Assembly (NCBI GenBank): GCA_003452915.1
Contig: DMMZ01000045.1
Coordinates: 1 to 61,607, forward strand
Length of the DNA stretch: 61,607 nt
Direction of reading: 5' to 3'
Source: Clostridiales bacterium
GTDB lineage: Bacteria; Bacillota; Clostridia; Oscillospirales; CAG-382
This document shows, one piece after another, positions 16,369-24,733 of the stretch. The notes under the pieces were generated by a model, which was given only the letters and a program-made list of their open reading frames with translations, was not told where the DNA came from and did no database searches. The position numbers were made by a program, and so were the translations under genes. Numbering within the stretch: position 1 is the stretch's first letter; each line of letters starts with the position of its first letter.

Positions 16369-16405
16369 CAGGGAAACGTTAAAGTCGTTTCCCTGTTGTC
16401 TTTTT
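16369..16405 (+). terminator. Rho-independent terminator after nrdR
   Basis: CAGGGAAACG pairs with CGTTTCCCTG (10 bp, 7-nt loop), followed by TTGTCTTTTT. It lies between convergent nrdR and the M23-like gene. Confidence 0.9.
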
Positions 16406-16424
16406 ATGTTAACAAAGCTGCGGA

Positions 16425-18047
16425 TTAAGAAATATTATCGGTCGAAAGGTTAATTGTATTGAAGAATGTGTTTGGATTTATAAAAACACCATTCACTGCA
16501 ACTGCATAATCAAGTATTGACTTACCGTTTGTAAAGCCGGTTGAACCTGATTCTGCTATTATCTCGCCCTGTTGAACTACGTCCCCAACAGCACAATTAA
16601 AGTTCATCAAGTTAAAGTAGCAGGTCATTATACCAAAGCCGTGGTCAATAATAACAGTATTGCCTGTAGCGGCAAGGCTTTGGGTGAAAACTATCTTTCC
16701 TCTTTGTGTAGCTTTAACTGGAGTACCTTCCGAAACACCGTAAATTGTTCCGATTACTTTACGGGTGGTTGCATCTTTGGAGATAATAACTTCTTTTCCG
16801 TAAGAGTCTATTATACTTCCGTTAACTGGTACAGTAAATTTTGTTCCGAAGGTATAAAACGCTTCTGCACTAGGCTTCCCGAAAACAGCATTTAATTTAT
16901 CCGTCGCATCTTTAACAACTTCCTCCGAAAGCATTTCGTTATACTCTTCATCAGAAACAGACAAAAGCTCCCGAACAACATCTTTTTCCTTTACAGTAAC
17001 AGTATCGCTGTAAGCAGCTCCGCCTACCTCAATGTTTATTGTATATTCACCTGAGGTGTTGTTACCGGAAATGGGAAGCAGGGCAAATGTATTTTCGCCC
17101 TCGGTATAACAGGTTATTCCGGAGGTTTCTAACGGTGTTGAGACAGTAATTTTTTCATTCTCATTCAGATGTTGTATATTAAGTAAAGCAACATCACCAG
17201 CATCAAATGTTTTTTTCTCAAGAGTAACAACTGCAGGAATATCGTATAATAACGGGAAAGAGTAAGTCGCCTCGCCGTAAAAATCGGCTGAATTCGTCTC
17301 GTTCCATTTTGCGGTTATCAAAACCTGAATTTTTGTGTCGTTATCAAAGTTTAAGTAAGATAAATCGCTTATTCCGATTGTGGTTCCATTTTCCGTTTTA
17401 AACAGAACCTCATATTCATTCGGTTCAATGGAAAATTTTAACGTGCTGCCAGTATTAGGATAAATACTTTTTATAGCATCAGGAGCTTCATCATAGGTTT
17501 TTGTAATCGAATCCGAATAATAATTTCCATCAACCTTCTTGTAATGCCACTCGTAGCTTGCTGGGAAAACTCCAGCGGAGTCTGCACTAGAAACGACAGA
17601 TAATATAGGCAACAGGGACTCGTTGTATAAATATTGAAATTCAGGTCGTACCAATAAATCTCCCGCAGTATCTGTTGCCATTAAAAACATTGTATTGTCA
17701 GAGTCAACCAGCATACAGCCCGAAAGGTTAAGCTGCGGATAAAGCTTAAAATTAACCAGCTTATCACCTCGGTCGTATTGTAATACAACAGGAGACTCAT
17801 TTGTTATATCCCGTACAGGTGTTGATATTCTTTTTGAATCCAATTGTGCATTTACAAAAAAATCAATTTGCTCTCTGTCATCATACGTATATTGTTCGCC
17901 ACTCGGCAGTGTAATGCTTATAGAATTCACACTTTCGGGAGATATATTGTGTGAGGAATAAGAAATAATAAAATAAGCAATAAATGCAATCGGAATACAA
18001 AGAATTATTCCAATAAGCGTCTGAGAGCTCTTTTTTCTTCTTGTCAA
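16425..18047 (-). CDS. Membrane-anchored M23/LytM-fold protein lacking zinc ligands
   Basis: The 540-residue protein has an N-terminal membrane helix (residues ~10-30), about 370 residues of extracellular domain that I do not recognise, and a C-terminal M23 (LytM) fold: GTPVKATQRGKIV, NTVIIDHGFGIMTCYF, VQQGEIIAESGSTG. Zn-binding residues of active M23 peptidases are missing: the HxGID segment reads TRKVIGTIYG, YxHL reads YFNL, and HLH reads ILD. It therefore cannot be a normal endopeptidase. SpoIIQ, which holds the forespore engulfment channel, is a known degenerate LytM protein, and a comparable binding role is possible. Minus-strand ATG behind GAGGAGGAAA. Confidence 0.85.
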   Translation of the reverse strand: MTRRKKSSQTLIGIILCIPIAFIAYFIISYSSHNISPESVNSISITLPSGEQYTYDDREQIDFFVNAQLDSKRISTPVRDITNESPVVLQYDRGDKLVNFKLYPQLNLSGCMLVDSDNTMFLMATDTAGDLLVRPEFQYLYNESLLPILSVVSSADSAGVFPASYEWHYKKVDGNYYSDSITKTYDEAPDAIKSIYPNTGSTLKFSIEPNEYEVLFKTENGTTIGISDLSYLNFDNDTKIQVLITAKWNETNSADFYGEATYSFPLLYDIPAVVTLEKKTFDAGDVALLNIQHLNENEKITVSTPLETSGITCYTEGENTFALLPISGNNTSGEYTINIEVGGAAYSDTVTVKEKDVVRELLSVSDEEYNEMLSEEVVKDATDKLNAVFGKPSAEAFYTFGTKFTVPVNGSIIDSYGKEVIISKDATTRKVIGTIYGVSEGTPVKATQRGKIVFTQSLAATGNTVIIDHGFGIMTCYFNLMNFNCAVGDVVQQGEIIAESGSTGFTNGKSILDYAVAVNGVFINPNTFFNTINLSTDNIS

Positions 18048-18225
18048 ACAATTTCCTCCTCTTCTACACGATTGTTTTTAGTTACAATATACAAGATTTA
18101 TTATAAACATACTTAGGTATTATGTCAATAGAATACGAATTAAAAAACACGAAAAAATTTACCACAGAATAAAAAAGAATAAAAAATGGGAAAATAGTTA
18201 AAATGTTAATTTTATAGGAAAAGAA

Positions 18226-18335
18226 TTTGAAAGTAAACTTTTAAATAAAGAGTTTTGTTCCTTTTACGCCGTGCAGTATGGTGTAAATTTGGCTACACCA
18301 AACCGACACAAAACTCCGCACATCGCCGAAAGGAA
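18226..18335 (+). promoter_or_regulatory. Structured 5'-UTR cassette, divergent copy (D), before the gerA-like gene
   Basis: Order of helices: TTTGAAAG-TAAA-CTTTTAAA (18226-18245). A closing stem GAGTTTTGT (18250-18258) pairs with ACAAAACTC (18308-18316). It encloses TTTACGCC/GGTGTAAA (18263-18287) and TTTGG/CCAAA (18288-18302). Then GCCGAAAGGAATGG reaches the start codon. It shares its architecture and short motifs with the copies at 27601, 35547 and 40820 but lacks their 3' TAAA-loop hairpin. Confidence 0.6.
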
Positions 18336-18345
18336 TGGTTAAAAA

Positions 18346-19761
18346 ATGGATAAGAAAACTCTTGACGAAATATATGGTTATCTAACCGGTGTATTTTCCG
18401 ATTGTGATGATTTTATGCAGCGAAGAATTAAAAGTCAGGGAACTGAAGTTTTTATATGCTTCTTCAAAGGCATAACTCAGCGTGATTATATAAGTGAAAA
18501 AATAATAAAACCTATGCTTGAGGATATTAAGGCACTTCATGATTTTTCCGGCAACTTCGAAACAATCCTGCAAAGTGTAACTCTCAAGTTTCCTCAAGAC
18601 AGTGAAGCAATTTGCGAAGCATTACTGCGTGGTGAAGTTCTGATTGTAATTGAAAAGGTAAGCGAAAACAAAATGTACACCGTGCTTGCAAACGCACAGT
18701 TTACAGTAGGAAGAAGTATAACGGAACCGACCAGTGATGTTACGGTAAAAGGTCCAAAAGCAGGCTTTATCGAGGATTCAGAAACAAATATGGCTATTCT
18801 ACGGAAATATATAAAAAATCCTGGATTAAAGTACAAATCGATAAATATAGGGTCGGAAACAGGGACCAAAATTACACTTGCTTATATAGATGGCAGAGCC
18901 GATTCAAAGGTATTGGAGGACATAAAAAACAGAATAGAGAATTCTTCCGCTACCACAATTGTTGATTCGGGAAACATAGAAATGCTCATTGACACTAGAA
19001 AATATCCGATTTTTCCGATAATGGGCAGTAGTGAAAAAGTGGATAAAGTAGCTTCGAAATTGATTTCCGGCAGGGTTGGCATTTTAGTTGACGGCAGTCC
19101 GTTTATTTTAACCGCTCCGTATGTTTTTGCAGAGAGCTTACAGTCCTCAGAGGATTATTATCGTTCTCCGTATTATGCAACCTTTATAAGATTTTTACGT
19201 TTTTTTGCGTTATTGGCAGCTTTATATCTTCCGGCACTTTTAGTAACCGTGATAACTTCTCACAATGAATTGATACCTGAAAAAATGTATAAGACAATAG
19301 AGGAAATGCGAGCTGACATGCCTTTCTCATTATTTTGGGAAGTTATTATTGTGCTGATGATTTTCGAAATGCTAAGAGAAGTTGGTATTCGTATGCCCCG
19401 ATCTGTCGGCGATGCTATCGGTATAGTTGGTTCATTGATTTTAGGCGATGCCGCTGTGCAGGCAGGTATAGCCTCACCAGTGGTTATAATAGCGGTTGCA
19501 ATGTCAGCGGTCTGTGCTTTTATTGTACCGGTTTATATGTATACTACTGTTCTTATAAGAATATTTTTTCTTGTATTAGCTTATAAATTAGGATTTTATG
19601 GAATTATATTAGGCTCATTGGCACTTTTATTTTTATTGTGTAAAACAGAAAGTTTTGGAGCACCTTATATGTCGCCGATAGCACCGTTTGATAAAGTCGG
19701 TATGCAGGATTTTTTACTTGCTTTGCCTAAAAAAACTCTTGGAAGAAAGGAAAAGCTATAA
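18346..19761 (+). CDS. GerA-type spore germination receptor subunit A
   Basis: The 471-residue protein has the GerA-family layout: a soluble N-terminal half (~residues 1-275) and a membrane half with helices near 285-305, 325-345, 360-400 and 415-440. The segments MLREVGIRMP and GDAAVQAGI are family hallmarks. GerAA subunits sit in the spore inner membrane and, with B and C subunits, respond to nutrients. ATG 18346 follows GAAAGG with 12-nt spacing and the structured UTR cassette. A short B-like gene overlaps its stop codon, but no GerAC lipoprotein follows. Expression is likely forespore-specific, though I could not identify the promoter. Confidence 0.92.
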   Translation: MDKKTLDEIYGYLTGVFSDCDDFMQRRIKSQGTEVFICFFKGITQRDYISEKIIKPMLEDIKALHDFSGNFETILQSVTLKFPQDSEAICEALLRGEVLIVIEKVSENKMYTVLANAQFTVGRSITEPTSDVTVKGPKAGFIEDSETNMAILRKYIKNPGLKYKSINIGSETGTKITLAYIDGRADSKVLEDIKNRIENSSATTIVDSGNIEMLIDTRKYPIFPIMGSSEKVDKVASKLISGRVGILVDGSPFILTAPYVFAESLQSSEDYYRSPYYATFIRFLRFFALLAALYLPALLVTVITSHNELIPEKMYKTIEEMRADMPFSLFWEVIIVLMIFEMLREVGIRMPRSVGDAIGIVGSLILGDAAVQAGIASPVVIIAVAMSAVCAFIVPVYMYTTVLIRIFFLVLAYKLGFYGIILGSLALLFLLCKTESFGAPYMSPIAPFDKVGMQDFLLALPKKTLGRKEKL

Positions 19762-20453
19762 TGTTTTTCTTATTCGCAACAGTGCTTACCGCATCCTTTC
19801 TTATATGTGCTGAATTCTCAGCAATTTGTTTTATTTCTTCAATTTTATTAACCGTTTTTTATCTTTACCTTTTTTCGCTTTATTTTTTCTGCTGTCAAAA
19901 AACCGCCGTTTTTGTGCCGTTGATACTTGTATCCCTCTCAATGCATATTACGTTTTTTCTCATCGAACTGCATAAGAGCTACATTAAAGATGTTAATATA
20001 TGGGTTTTAGCGTTATTTTTGGTTGTTGTTTGTGGTTTTATGGCTTACGGAACACGCAGCAAGACCGGTGTTGCCGCTATAACGTATATGGCATCCCCTG
20101 TTTTTATCATACTAAGTTTACTTTCGGCAATAGCGGTGCTAACAGGAAAATTAACCTTAAGTCCGCTTTTTGGAGAAAATATTTATCAGTATGTTTTTAC
20201 AGTGGTTTCACCGCCTTCGACCGCAATTGTTTTGACATATATGCACAGATGTCGTTTTAAAAAGATTTTTCCTGCGTTTGTAACCTCAATTGCGATATCA
20301 ATTTGCTTTTTTTTGTTTGATGCACCCTTTTTCAAAGCAACGACACTTAATTTTATAGCACCTTTTATTATCGCTTCGGAAATGCTTTTATTAAAAGAAA
20401 CGATTTTACCAAGCGAAGAGAGTAAAAATCTAAAAAAAATATCAACTAAATAG
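19761..20453 (+). CDS. GerAB-like spore germination permease, shortened
   Basis: The 230-residue protein is almost entirely membrane helices (about seven). It starts within the gerAA stop codon (ATG at 19761, overlap of 1 bp), so it is translationally coupled. The position and the LSPLFGENIYQYV segment suggest the GerAB family (APC-superfamily permeases that bind germinants). Typical GerAB has ten helices and about 365 residues, so roughly a third is missing. I assign the family mainly from context. Confidence 0.6.
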   Translation: MFFLFATVLTASFLICAEFSAICFISSILLTVFYLYLFSLYFFCCQKTAVFVPLILVSLSMHITFFLIELHKSYIKDVNIWVLALFLVVVCGFMAYGTRSKTGVAAITYMASPVFIILSLLSAIAVLTGKLTLSPLFGENIYQYVFTVVSPPSTAIVLTYMHRCRFKKIFPAFVTSIAISICFFLFDAPFFKATTLNFIAPFIIASEMLLLKETILPSEESKNLKKISTK

Positions 20454-20519
20454 TTATTGTAAATGTAATAAAACAAACAATAATAGAATAGTTTTTATTG
20501 AACAATATTGAAACAAAAG

Positions 20520-20549
20520 CATTAATCATTACTAAACTAATGATTAATG
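20520..20549. promoter_or_regulatory. 12-bp inverted repeat upstream of the DUF3298-like gene
   Basis: CATTAATCATTA and TAATGATTAATG flank CTAAAC. It lies 20 bp before the start codon of the next gene and has no T-tract, so an operator or an mRNA hairpin near the ribosome site is more likely than a terminator. Confidence 0.5.
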
Positions 20550-20568
20550 TGTAAAGGGAGAGCTACAT

Positions 20569-21231
20569 ATGTTTTTTACAAAAAATGAAACTTCGGTAAT
20601 TAAAGAGGAGATTATTAAAAAGACGCTCATTGATAAGGACGGAAAAGTTCTGTTACATATAAACATAGCATACCCGGTCTTTATTTTAAAGGATAAAGAC
20701 AAATTAAAGTCAAATGCAAAACCTTTTTATGAGAAAATTGCTAAAAACTTTCTGCAATTTGTAGAGAGTGAATTATTAGCAAGAGCAAAAAAGTTATTGG
20801 AAAGAGAAGATTTTCGACCTCTTGGTGGTGTAATGAGGTACACTAATTCTTATGAAAACAAACATACTCTTTCAATATATACCGACATAAGTATTTATGA
20901 CGGGGTTAATGAACAAAATCAACTTCGCACCGCACAGGTCTGGAATAAAGAAAAAGGATATATATATTCATTTTCGGATATTTTTAATTCAGGTGCAAAA
21001 GAATATCTACTTAATCTCTTTGCAGAAAGTGGAAGTTCCGGAATTCTACAACAAGATGAATATAAAAAATGCTTAAAAACATTTTTTGCAGAAAACAACT
21101 TCTTTCTTACCGAGAAGGCCTTTGTTTTCTTTTATCCGGCAGAACGACTGGGAGGAAAGCAGGGAGTTAAGGTCTTTTTCGCTGACATTGACGCACTCAA
21201 AGAAAAAAAGTTATTTAAAATTTCATTATAA
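20569..21231 (+). CDS. DUF3298-like protein without signal peptide
   Basis: The 220-residue protein resembles the DUF3298/RsiV C-terminal fold: paired strands followed by QVWNKEKGYIYSFSDIF and a helix beginning EYLLNLF. In other proteins this domain is exported (RsiV anti-sigma factors, PdaC). Here no signal peptide or membrane helix is visible, so the protein would be cytosolic. It lies 115 bp behind the gerA pair, where a gerAC gene is usually found, and has an AAAGGGAG site. A role in sporulation or germination is only suggested by position. Confidence 0.6.
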   Translation: MFFTKNETSVIKEEIIKKTLIDKDGKVLLHINIAYPVFILKDKDKLKSNAKPFYEKIAKNFLQFVESELLARAKKLLEREDFRPLGGVMRYTNSYENKHTLSIYTDISIYDGVNEQNQLRTAQVWNKEKGYIYSFSDIFNSGAKEYLLNLFAESGSSGILQQDEYKKCLKTFFAENNFFLTEKAFVFFYPAERLGGKQGVKVFFADIDALKEKKLFKISL

Positions 21232-21234
21232 CCC

Positions 21235-21262
21235 TTTACATTTGTTTTTTGCGTGATATAAT
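21235..21262 (+). promoter_or_regulatory. Promoter for the oxidoreductase gene
   Basis: TTTACA at 21235-21240 and TATAAT at 21257-21262 are separated by 16 bp. The transcript would begin near 21268, at the first tandem RNA element. Confidence 0.7.
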
Positions 21263-21265
21263 ATA

Positions 21266-21393
21266 GCCGACGTGAGCATTTATCTGGCTTATTTGTAGTC
21301 TAGTCGGCATTAAAAATGCTTCGCATTTTACGAGGTGAGCTAGAATTATACACGACATAGGTATTCATCTGGCTAATATACAATCTAGTCGGC
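21266..21393 (+). promoter_or_regulatory. Tandem structured RNA element in an oxidoreductase leader
   Basis: Two related units lie at 21266-21308 and ~21343-21393. Unit 1 closes with GCCGAC/GTCGGC and unit 2 with CGAC/GTCG. Both share ATCTGGCT in the middle and TCTAGTCGGC at the 3' end. Inside, GAGC/GCTT in unit 1 corresponds to TAG/CTA in unit 2. A separate hairpin (AAAATGC-TTC-GCATTTT, ~21313-21329) lies between them. The layout resembles a double aptamer, but I do not recognise a known riboswitch class. Confidence 0.55.
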
Positions 21394-21416
21394 AATACGA
21401 AAGGACGTTTATTCGC

Positions 21417-22481
21417 ATGAAACATCTGAGAGTGGTAATAATGGGACAGGGCAGAAGTGGTCGCGATATTCACGGCTTACATCTGAAAAAGGACACTGAA
21501 CGCTTTAAGGTAGTAGGAGTTGTCGAGCCGTTGGCAGAACGCCGCAACAGAGCCGCAGAAGAATTCAGCTGCGAGACTTTTTCCGACTACAAGGAACTTT
21601 TTGGCAGAACGGATATAGACCTTGTAATTAATTCTACACCAAGCAATCTGCATTTTGATATTACAAAGGATCTTCTTGAGCATGGCTTTAATGTACTTTG
21701 TGAAAAGCCTTGTGTTCCGACTGTTGAGCAGTTTGATATTCTGTGCAGTATAGCAAAAGCAAATGGACGTAAATTTTTGGTTTTCCAACAGTCAAGATTT
21801 GCAAATTATTTCCTAAAAGTAAAAGAGGTTATAGCCTCGGGAAAATTGGGCAGAATCGTGCATATCGGAATACAGTTCAACGGCTTTGCAAGACGCTGGG
21901 ACTGGCAGTGCTGTCTTGAATTCAATGGCGGCAACCTTGCTAATACAGGACCGCATCCGCTTGATCAGGCACTTAACCTTTTGGATTACTATGACGGAAA
22001 TCCGAATGTATTCTGCAAAATGGACAGATGCAACACCTTCGGAAACGCAGAGGATTATGTTAAATTAATACTTACGGCTCCCGACCGTCCTCTTATAGAC
22101 CTTGATATATCCTCCTGCGACGCTTATCCCTCATACACCTATAAGGTCGAGGGTACAAGAGGAACTCTTAAAGGAACTATGGCACATATTGATTATAAAT
22201 ACTTTAAAGAGGAAGAAGCTCCCAAACAGGTGCTTGTCAAAGAAACCTTGACCTCGGGAGAGGAGAAATTCCCTGCATATTGCGGTGAGAAATTGAATTG
22301 GTACGAGGAAAGCTGGGACGGCGATCCACAAGCTCCCTTCATAGCCGCAGTCCAGACCTATTACGACCAGATATACACACTTTTTACCGAAGATATTGAG
22401 CATGAAATAAAGCTTAATCAGGTTCGTCAGCAGCTTGCTGTTATTACAGAAGCACATAAGCAGAATCCGCAGATATCATAA
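21417..22481 (+). CDS. Gfo/Idh/MocA-family oxidoreductase
   Basis: The 354-residue protein has an N-terminal Rossmann domain (VVIMGQGRSGRDIHG) and the EKPCVP motif near residue 100, with the Lys that contacts NAD(P) in this family. The C-terminal domain has GGNLANTGPHPLDQAL, where a His/Asp pair normally forms the active site. Members act on sugars, inositol or related polyols; the substrate cannot be told from sequence. ATG 21417 follows GAAAGG with 12-nt spacing. The gene is alone between a tandem RNA leader and a hairpin terminator, so the RNA may sense its substrate or product. Confidence 0.9.
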   Translation: MKHLRVVIMGQGRSGRDIHGLHLKKDTERFKVVGVVEPLAERRNRAAEEFSCETFSDYKELFGRTDIDLVINSTPSNLHFDITKDLLEHGFNVLCEKPCVPTVEQFDILCSIAKANGRKFLVFQQSRFANYFLKVKEVIASGKLGRIVHIGIQFNGFARRWDWQCCLEFNGGNLANTGPHPLDQALNLLDYYDGNPNVFCKMDRCNTFGNAEDYVKLILTAPDRPLIDLDISSCDAYPSYTYKVEGTRGTLKGTMAHIDYKYFKEEEAPKQVLVKETLTSGEEKFPAYCGEKLNWYEESWDGDPQAPFIAAVQTYYDQIYTLFTEDIEHEIKLNQVRQQLAVITEAHKQNPQIS

Positions 22482-22525
22482 ATAATGTTATAATAAAACG
22501 AATCGAAGGCTGACTAATAATAAGA

Positions 22526-22553
22526 AGGTTCGGAAAAATTTCCGAACCTCTTT
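22526..22553 (+). terminator. Hairpin terminator after the oxidoreductase
   Basis: AGGTTCGGAAA and TTTCCGAACCT form an 11-bp perfect stem with a 2-nt loop, followed by CTTT. The T-tract is short. Confidence 0.7.
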
Positions 22554-22583
22554 GCGTATATTATGCTTATTTTATTCAGGTTT

Positions 22584-23177
22584 TTATATTGACTCACATA
22601 TTACATTGATTATTGTTGATCCATAATTAATCTCACGAGTACGACTCAATAATAATGAAATTAAAAATAACAACAAAAATAGGGCTACAAATGCTATAGC
22701 GATTATAATCTTCGTTTTTTTTGATAAATTCTTTAGTTTTTTATACATAATTAAGAAAATCCCAACAATTCCAAGCGAACAGAAAAGTATTAATAAAAAT
22801 GAATATAAATTTTCTTTTTTAATGTTAAATGATGGCTCGACTATTGATAAAATCCAAAAAATCATTAATCCAATGAAACTCATTGATAAAAAGACCAATC
22901 CTATTATAAAAGAATGAGACTTTTTATCAAGTTGCTTTTCTTGATGAATTTTGGTTACGGTTACCTCATTAACAATAAGGCTTTCATCTTTTAATAAGTA
23001 ATCAATAGATACATTAAATGTGTTACTTATTTGTATGATGTTTTCTATATCGGGATTTGATTCGCCAATCTCCCACTTTGAAATGGCTTGTCTTGATACA
23101 GATATCTGCTCTGCTAGCTGTTCTTGCGACAGACCTTTTGATTTCCGTAGGTTTTGCAATTTTTCTCCAAATGTCAT
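22584..23177 (-). CDS. XRE-family regulator with C-terminal membrane domain
   Basis: Residues ~3-60 are a Cro/C1-type helix-turn-helix (KGLSQEQLAEQISVSRQAISKWE). The C-terminal half has three hydrophobic helices (about 95-115, 125-145 and 160-180). I start at the ATG whose AGGAGG site lies just upstream, giving 197 residues; a GTG three codons earlier overlaps that site. Such membrane-tethered XRE proteins are common in Firmicutes and often respond to envelope conditions. No target gene is obvious nearby. A plus-strand terminator hairpin lies beyond its 3' end. Confidence 0.85.
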   Translation of the reverse strand: MTFGEKLQNLRKSKGLSQEQLAEQISVSRQAISKWEIGESNPDIENIIQISNTFNVSIDYLLKDESLIVNEVTVTKIHQEKQLDKKSHSFIIGLVFLSMSFIGLMIFWILSIVEPSFNIKKENLYSFLLILFCSLGIVGIFLIMYKKLKNLSKKTKIIIAIAFVALFLLLFLISLLLSRTREINYGSTIINVICESI

Positions 23178-23513
23178 AAAGACCACCTCCTGTTTTCTTG
23201 ATTAAGTTTAACATTTTGTTTAGTTGCATTCTACCAAACGAACCTTGAACTTCCGCAACTCACAGTTGCAAATATGATTATAGCCGTTTCTCGGCCAGAG
23301 ATTATATAAATAATCTGCATGTATAATTATACCACATAAGTGCGACAAAATCAAACTGAGAAAGAAGCAATATCCTTCTCGGTTTGTTTTATGGTTTATA
23401 GGTTTCATGGCTTATTTTGACCTTTGTTATTGGACACACAATCACGATGTTTAGCAAGGTTTGTGTACTTTTTAATTCTTCTTTTCGTAAATGCACTAAA
23501 GCTCTGTTTTTTA
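23178..23513. other. Intergenic region without a gene
   Basis: This 336-bp gap lies between two minus-strand genes. It holds the XRE gene's upstream region, small hairpins (GCAACT/AGTTGC near 23260) and a helix at ~23355-23388 (AAACCGAGAAGG with CTTCTTTCTCAGTTT on the minus strand, then a T-rich run) that may terminate the anion permease transcript. I see no convincing ORF. Confidence 0.5.
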
Positions 23514-24647
23514 TTATCTAAGTATTAAAGCAAAAGCAGTAAACAAAACAAGAAAACCGATGTTGTATAACGTAAATAAAAGAATATATTTCCCTGTCTT
23601 ACCTGGGTTATATTTTATGTATTCTTTTAAAGTAATAAGGCTTGCGAGAGAGGATATCAGCGTTCCCGCACCGCCGATATTTACACCTACCAGCAAGCCG
23701 GAATAATTCTGCGTAAACTGCGATAATAAAATTGCCGCTGGAACATTAGAAATAAACTGACTCAAGACTATACTTGAGATAAGAGTGCTTTTTTCAAGCA
23801 GATCTGTAAAAAGATTCATTACAGCATCAATACGCGCCATATTACCGGCGAAAATAAAAAAGCAAACAAAAGTAAAAAGAAGTGGATAATCCACAGCAGA
23901 TAGTGCTTTTTTATCTAAAAAATACAAAACGATAGGAACTATAATAAGTCCGATAATATAAGGAACTCCTCTAAATACAATCGCAACCGAAAGCACAAAA
24001 AGTATCAGGTATATGATTGTTTTCCCTTTTGGAATTTCCTGTTTTTCTTCGGGAATTGTAAGAGGATCGGGCTTTATAAACAGACAACATATAGTAATCA
24101 GAAATACAGAAAACAGAAAATGCGGAAGCATTATTCTCATAAATTCTCCGCTTGGAATAGAAAATCTTGAATAAAGAAAAAGATTCTGCGGATTACCGAA
24201 TGGGGTAATCATTCCACCTAGATTTGCCGCAAAGTTCTGCATAATAAAGGTAAAAGCCATGTATTTCTGTTTCTTTGTACTTACTAAAATAAAATAACTA
24301 AGAGGAAGAAAGGTAATAAGCGCCATATCGTTCGTTATAAGCATTGAACCGATTAAGGTTATATAAACAATGCCTATAATAGCTATTCTTGTGTTATGAA
24401 ATACCGCAACTGTTTTTCTTGCAAGAACACTAAAAAAGTTTATATTTCGTAAAGCACATACTACTGCAAGTACGCAAAAAAGACAGGTCAGTGTTTTAAA
24501 ATCAAAATATGATACATACTCTTTATCGAACGGAACAAAAAAAGCTGAAATTATTGCTGCGATTAGAGCTATAAAAAATACGGTATTACGGCGAGTAAAA
24601 TATATAACATTTAAAAATTTTAAGCCTTCCTCTTTGCTTATTTGCAT
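23514..24647 (-). CDS. SLC13/ArsB-family anion or organic-acid permease
   Basis: The 377-residue protein has about ten membrane helices. It carries the ion-transporter superfamily signature twice: ITNDMALITFLPL and MITPFGNPQNLF in the first half, and SQFISNVPAAILLS with GGAGTLISSLASL in the second, matching the inverted-repeat hairpin loops of SLC13/CitM/ArsB carriers. The substrate (dicarboxylate, citrate, sulfate or arsenite) cannot be fixed from sequence; no arsenic genes lie nearby. It is 86 bp downstream of the HPr-like gene, with a terminator between them. Confidence 0.85.
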   Translation of the reverse strand: MQISKEEGLKFLNVIYFTRRNTVFFIALIAAIISAFFVPFDKEYVSYFDFKTLTCLFCVLAVVCALRNINFFSVLARKTVAVFHNTRIAIIGIVYITLIGSMLITNDMALITFLPLSYFILVSTKKQKYMAFTFIMQNFAANLGGMITPFGNPQNLFLYSRFSIPSGEFMRIMLPHFLFSVFLITICCLFIKPDPLTIPEEKQEIPKGKTIIYLILFVLSVAIVFRGVPYIIGLIIVPIVLYFLDKKALSAVDYPLLFTFVCFFIFAGNMARIDAVMNLFTDLLEKSTLISSIVLSQFISNVPAAILLSQFTQNYSGLLVGVNIGGAGTLISSLASLITLKEYIKYNPGKTGKYILLFTLYNIGFLVLFTAFALILR

Positions 24648-24690
24648 GTAAATATAGTCCTTTCGAGGTTGGTGACAGCAATTTGTACAT

Positions 24691-24720
24691 AAAAAAGACG
24701 CACCAATTTGGTACGCCTTG
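24691..24720 (-). terminator. Terminator of the HPr-like gene
   Basis: On the minus strand AAGGCGTACC pairs with GGTGCGTCTT (G-U allowed) around AAATT, followed by TTTTTT. Confidence 0.8.
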
Positions 24721-24733
24721 TTTTTATGTAGTT

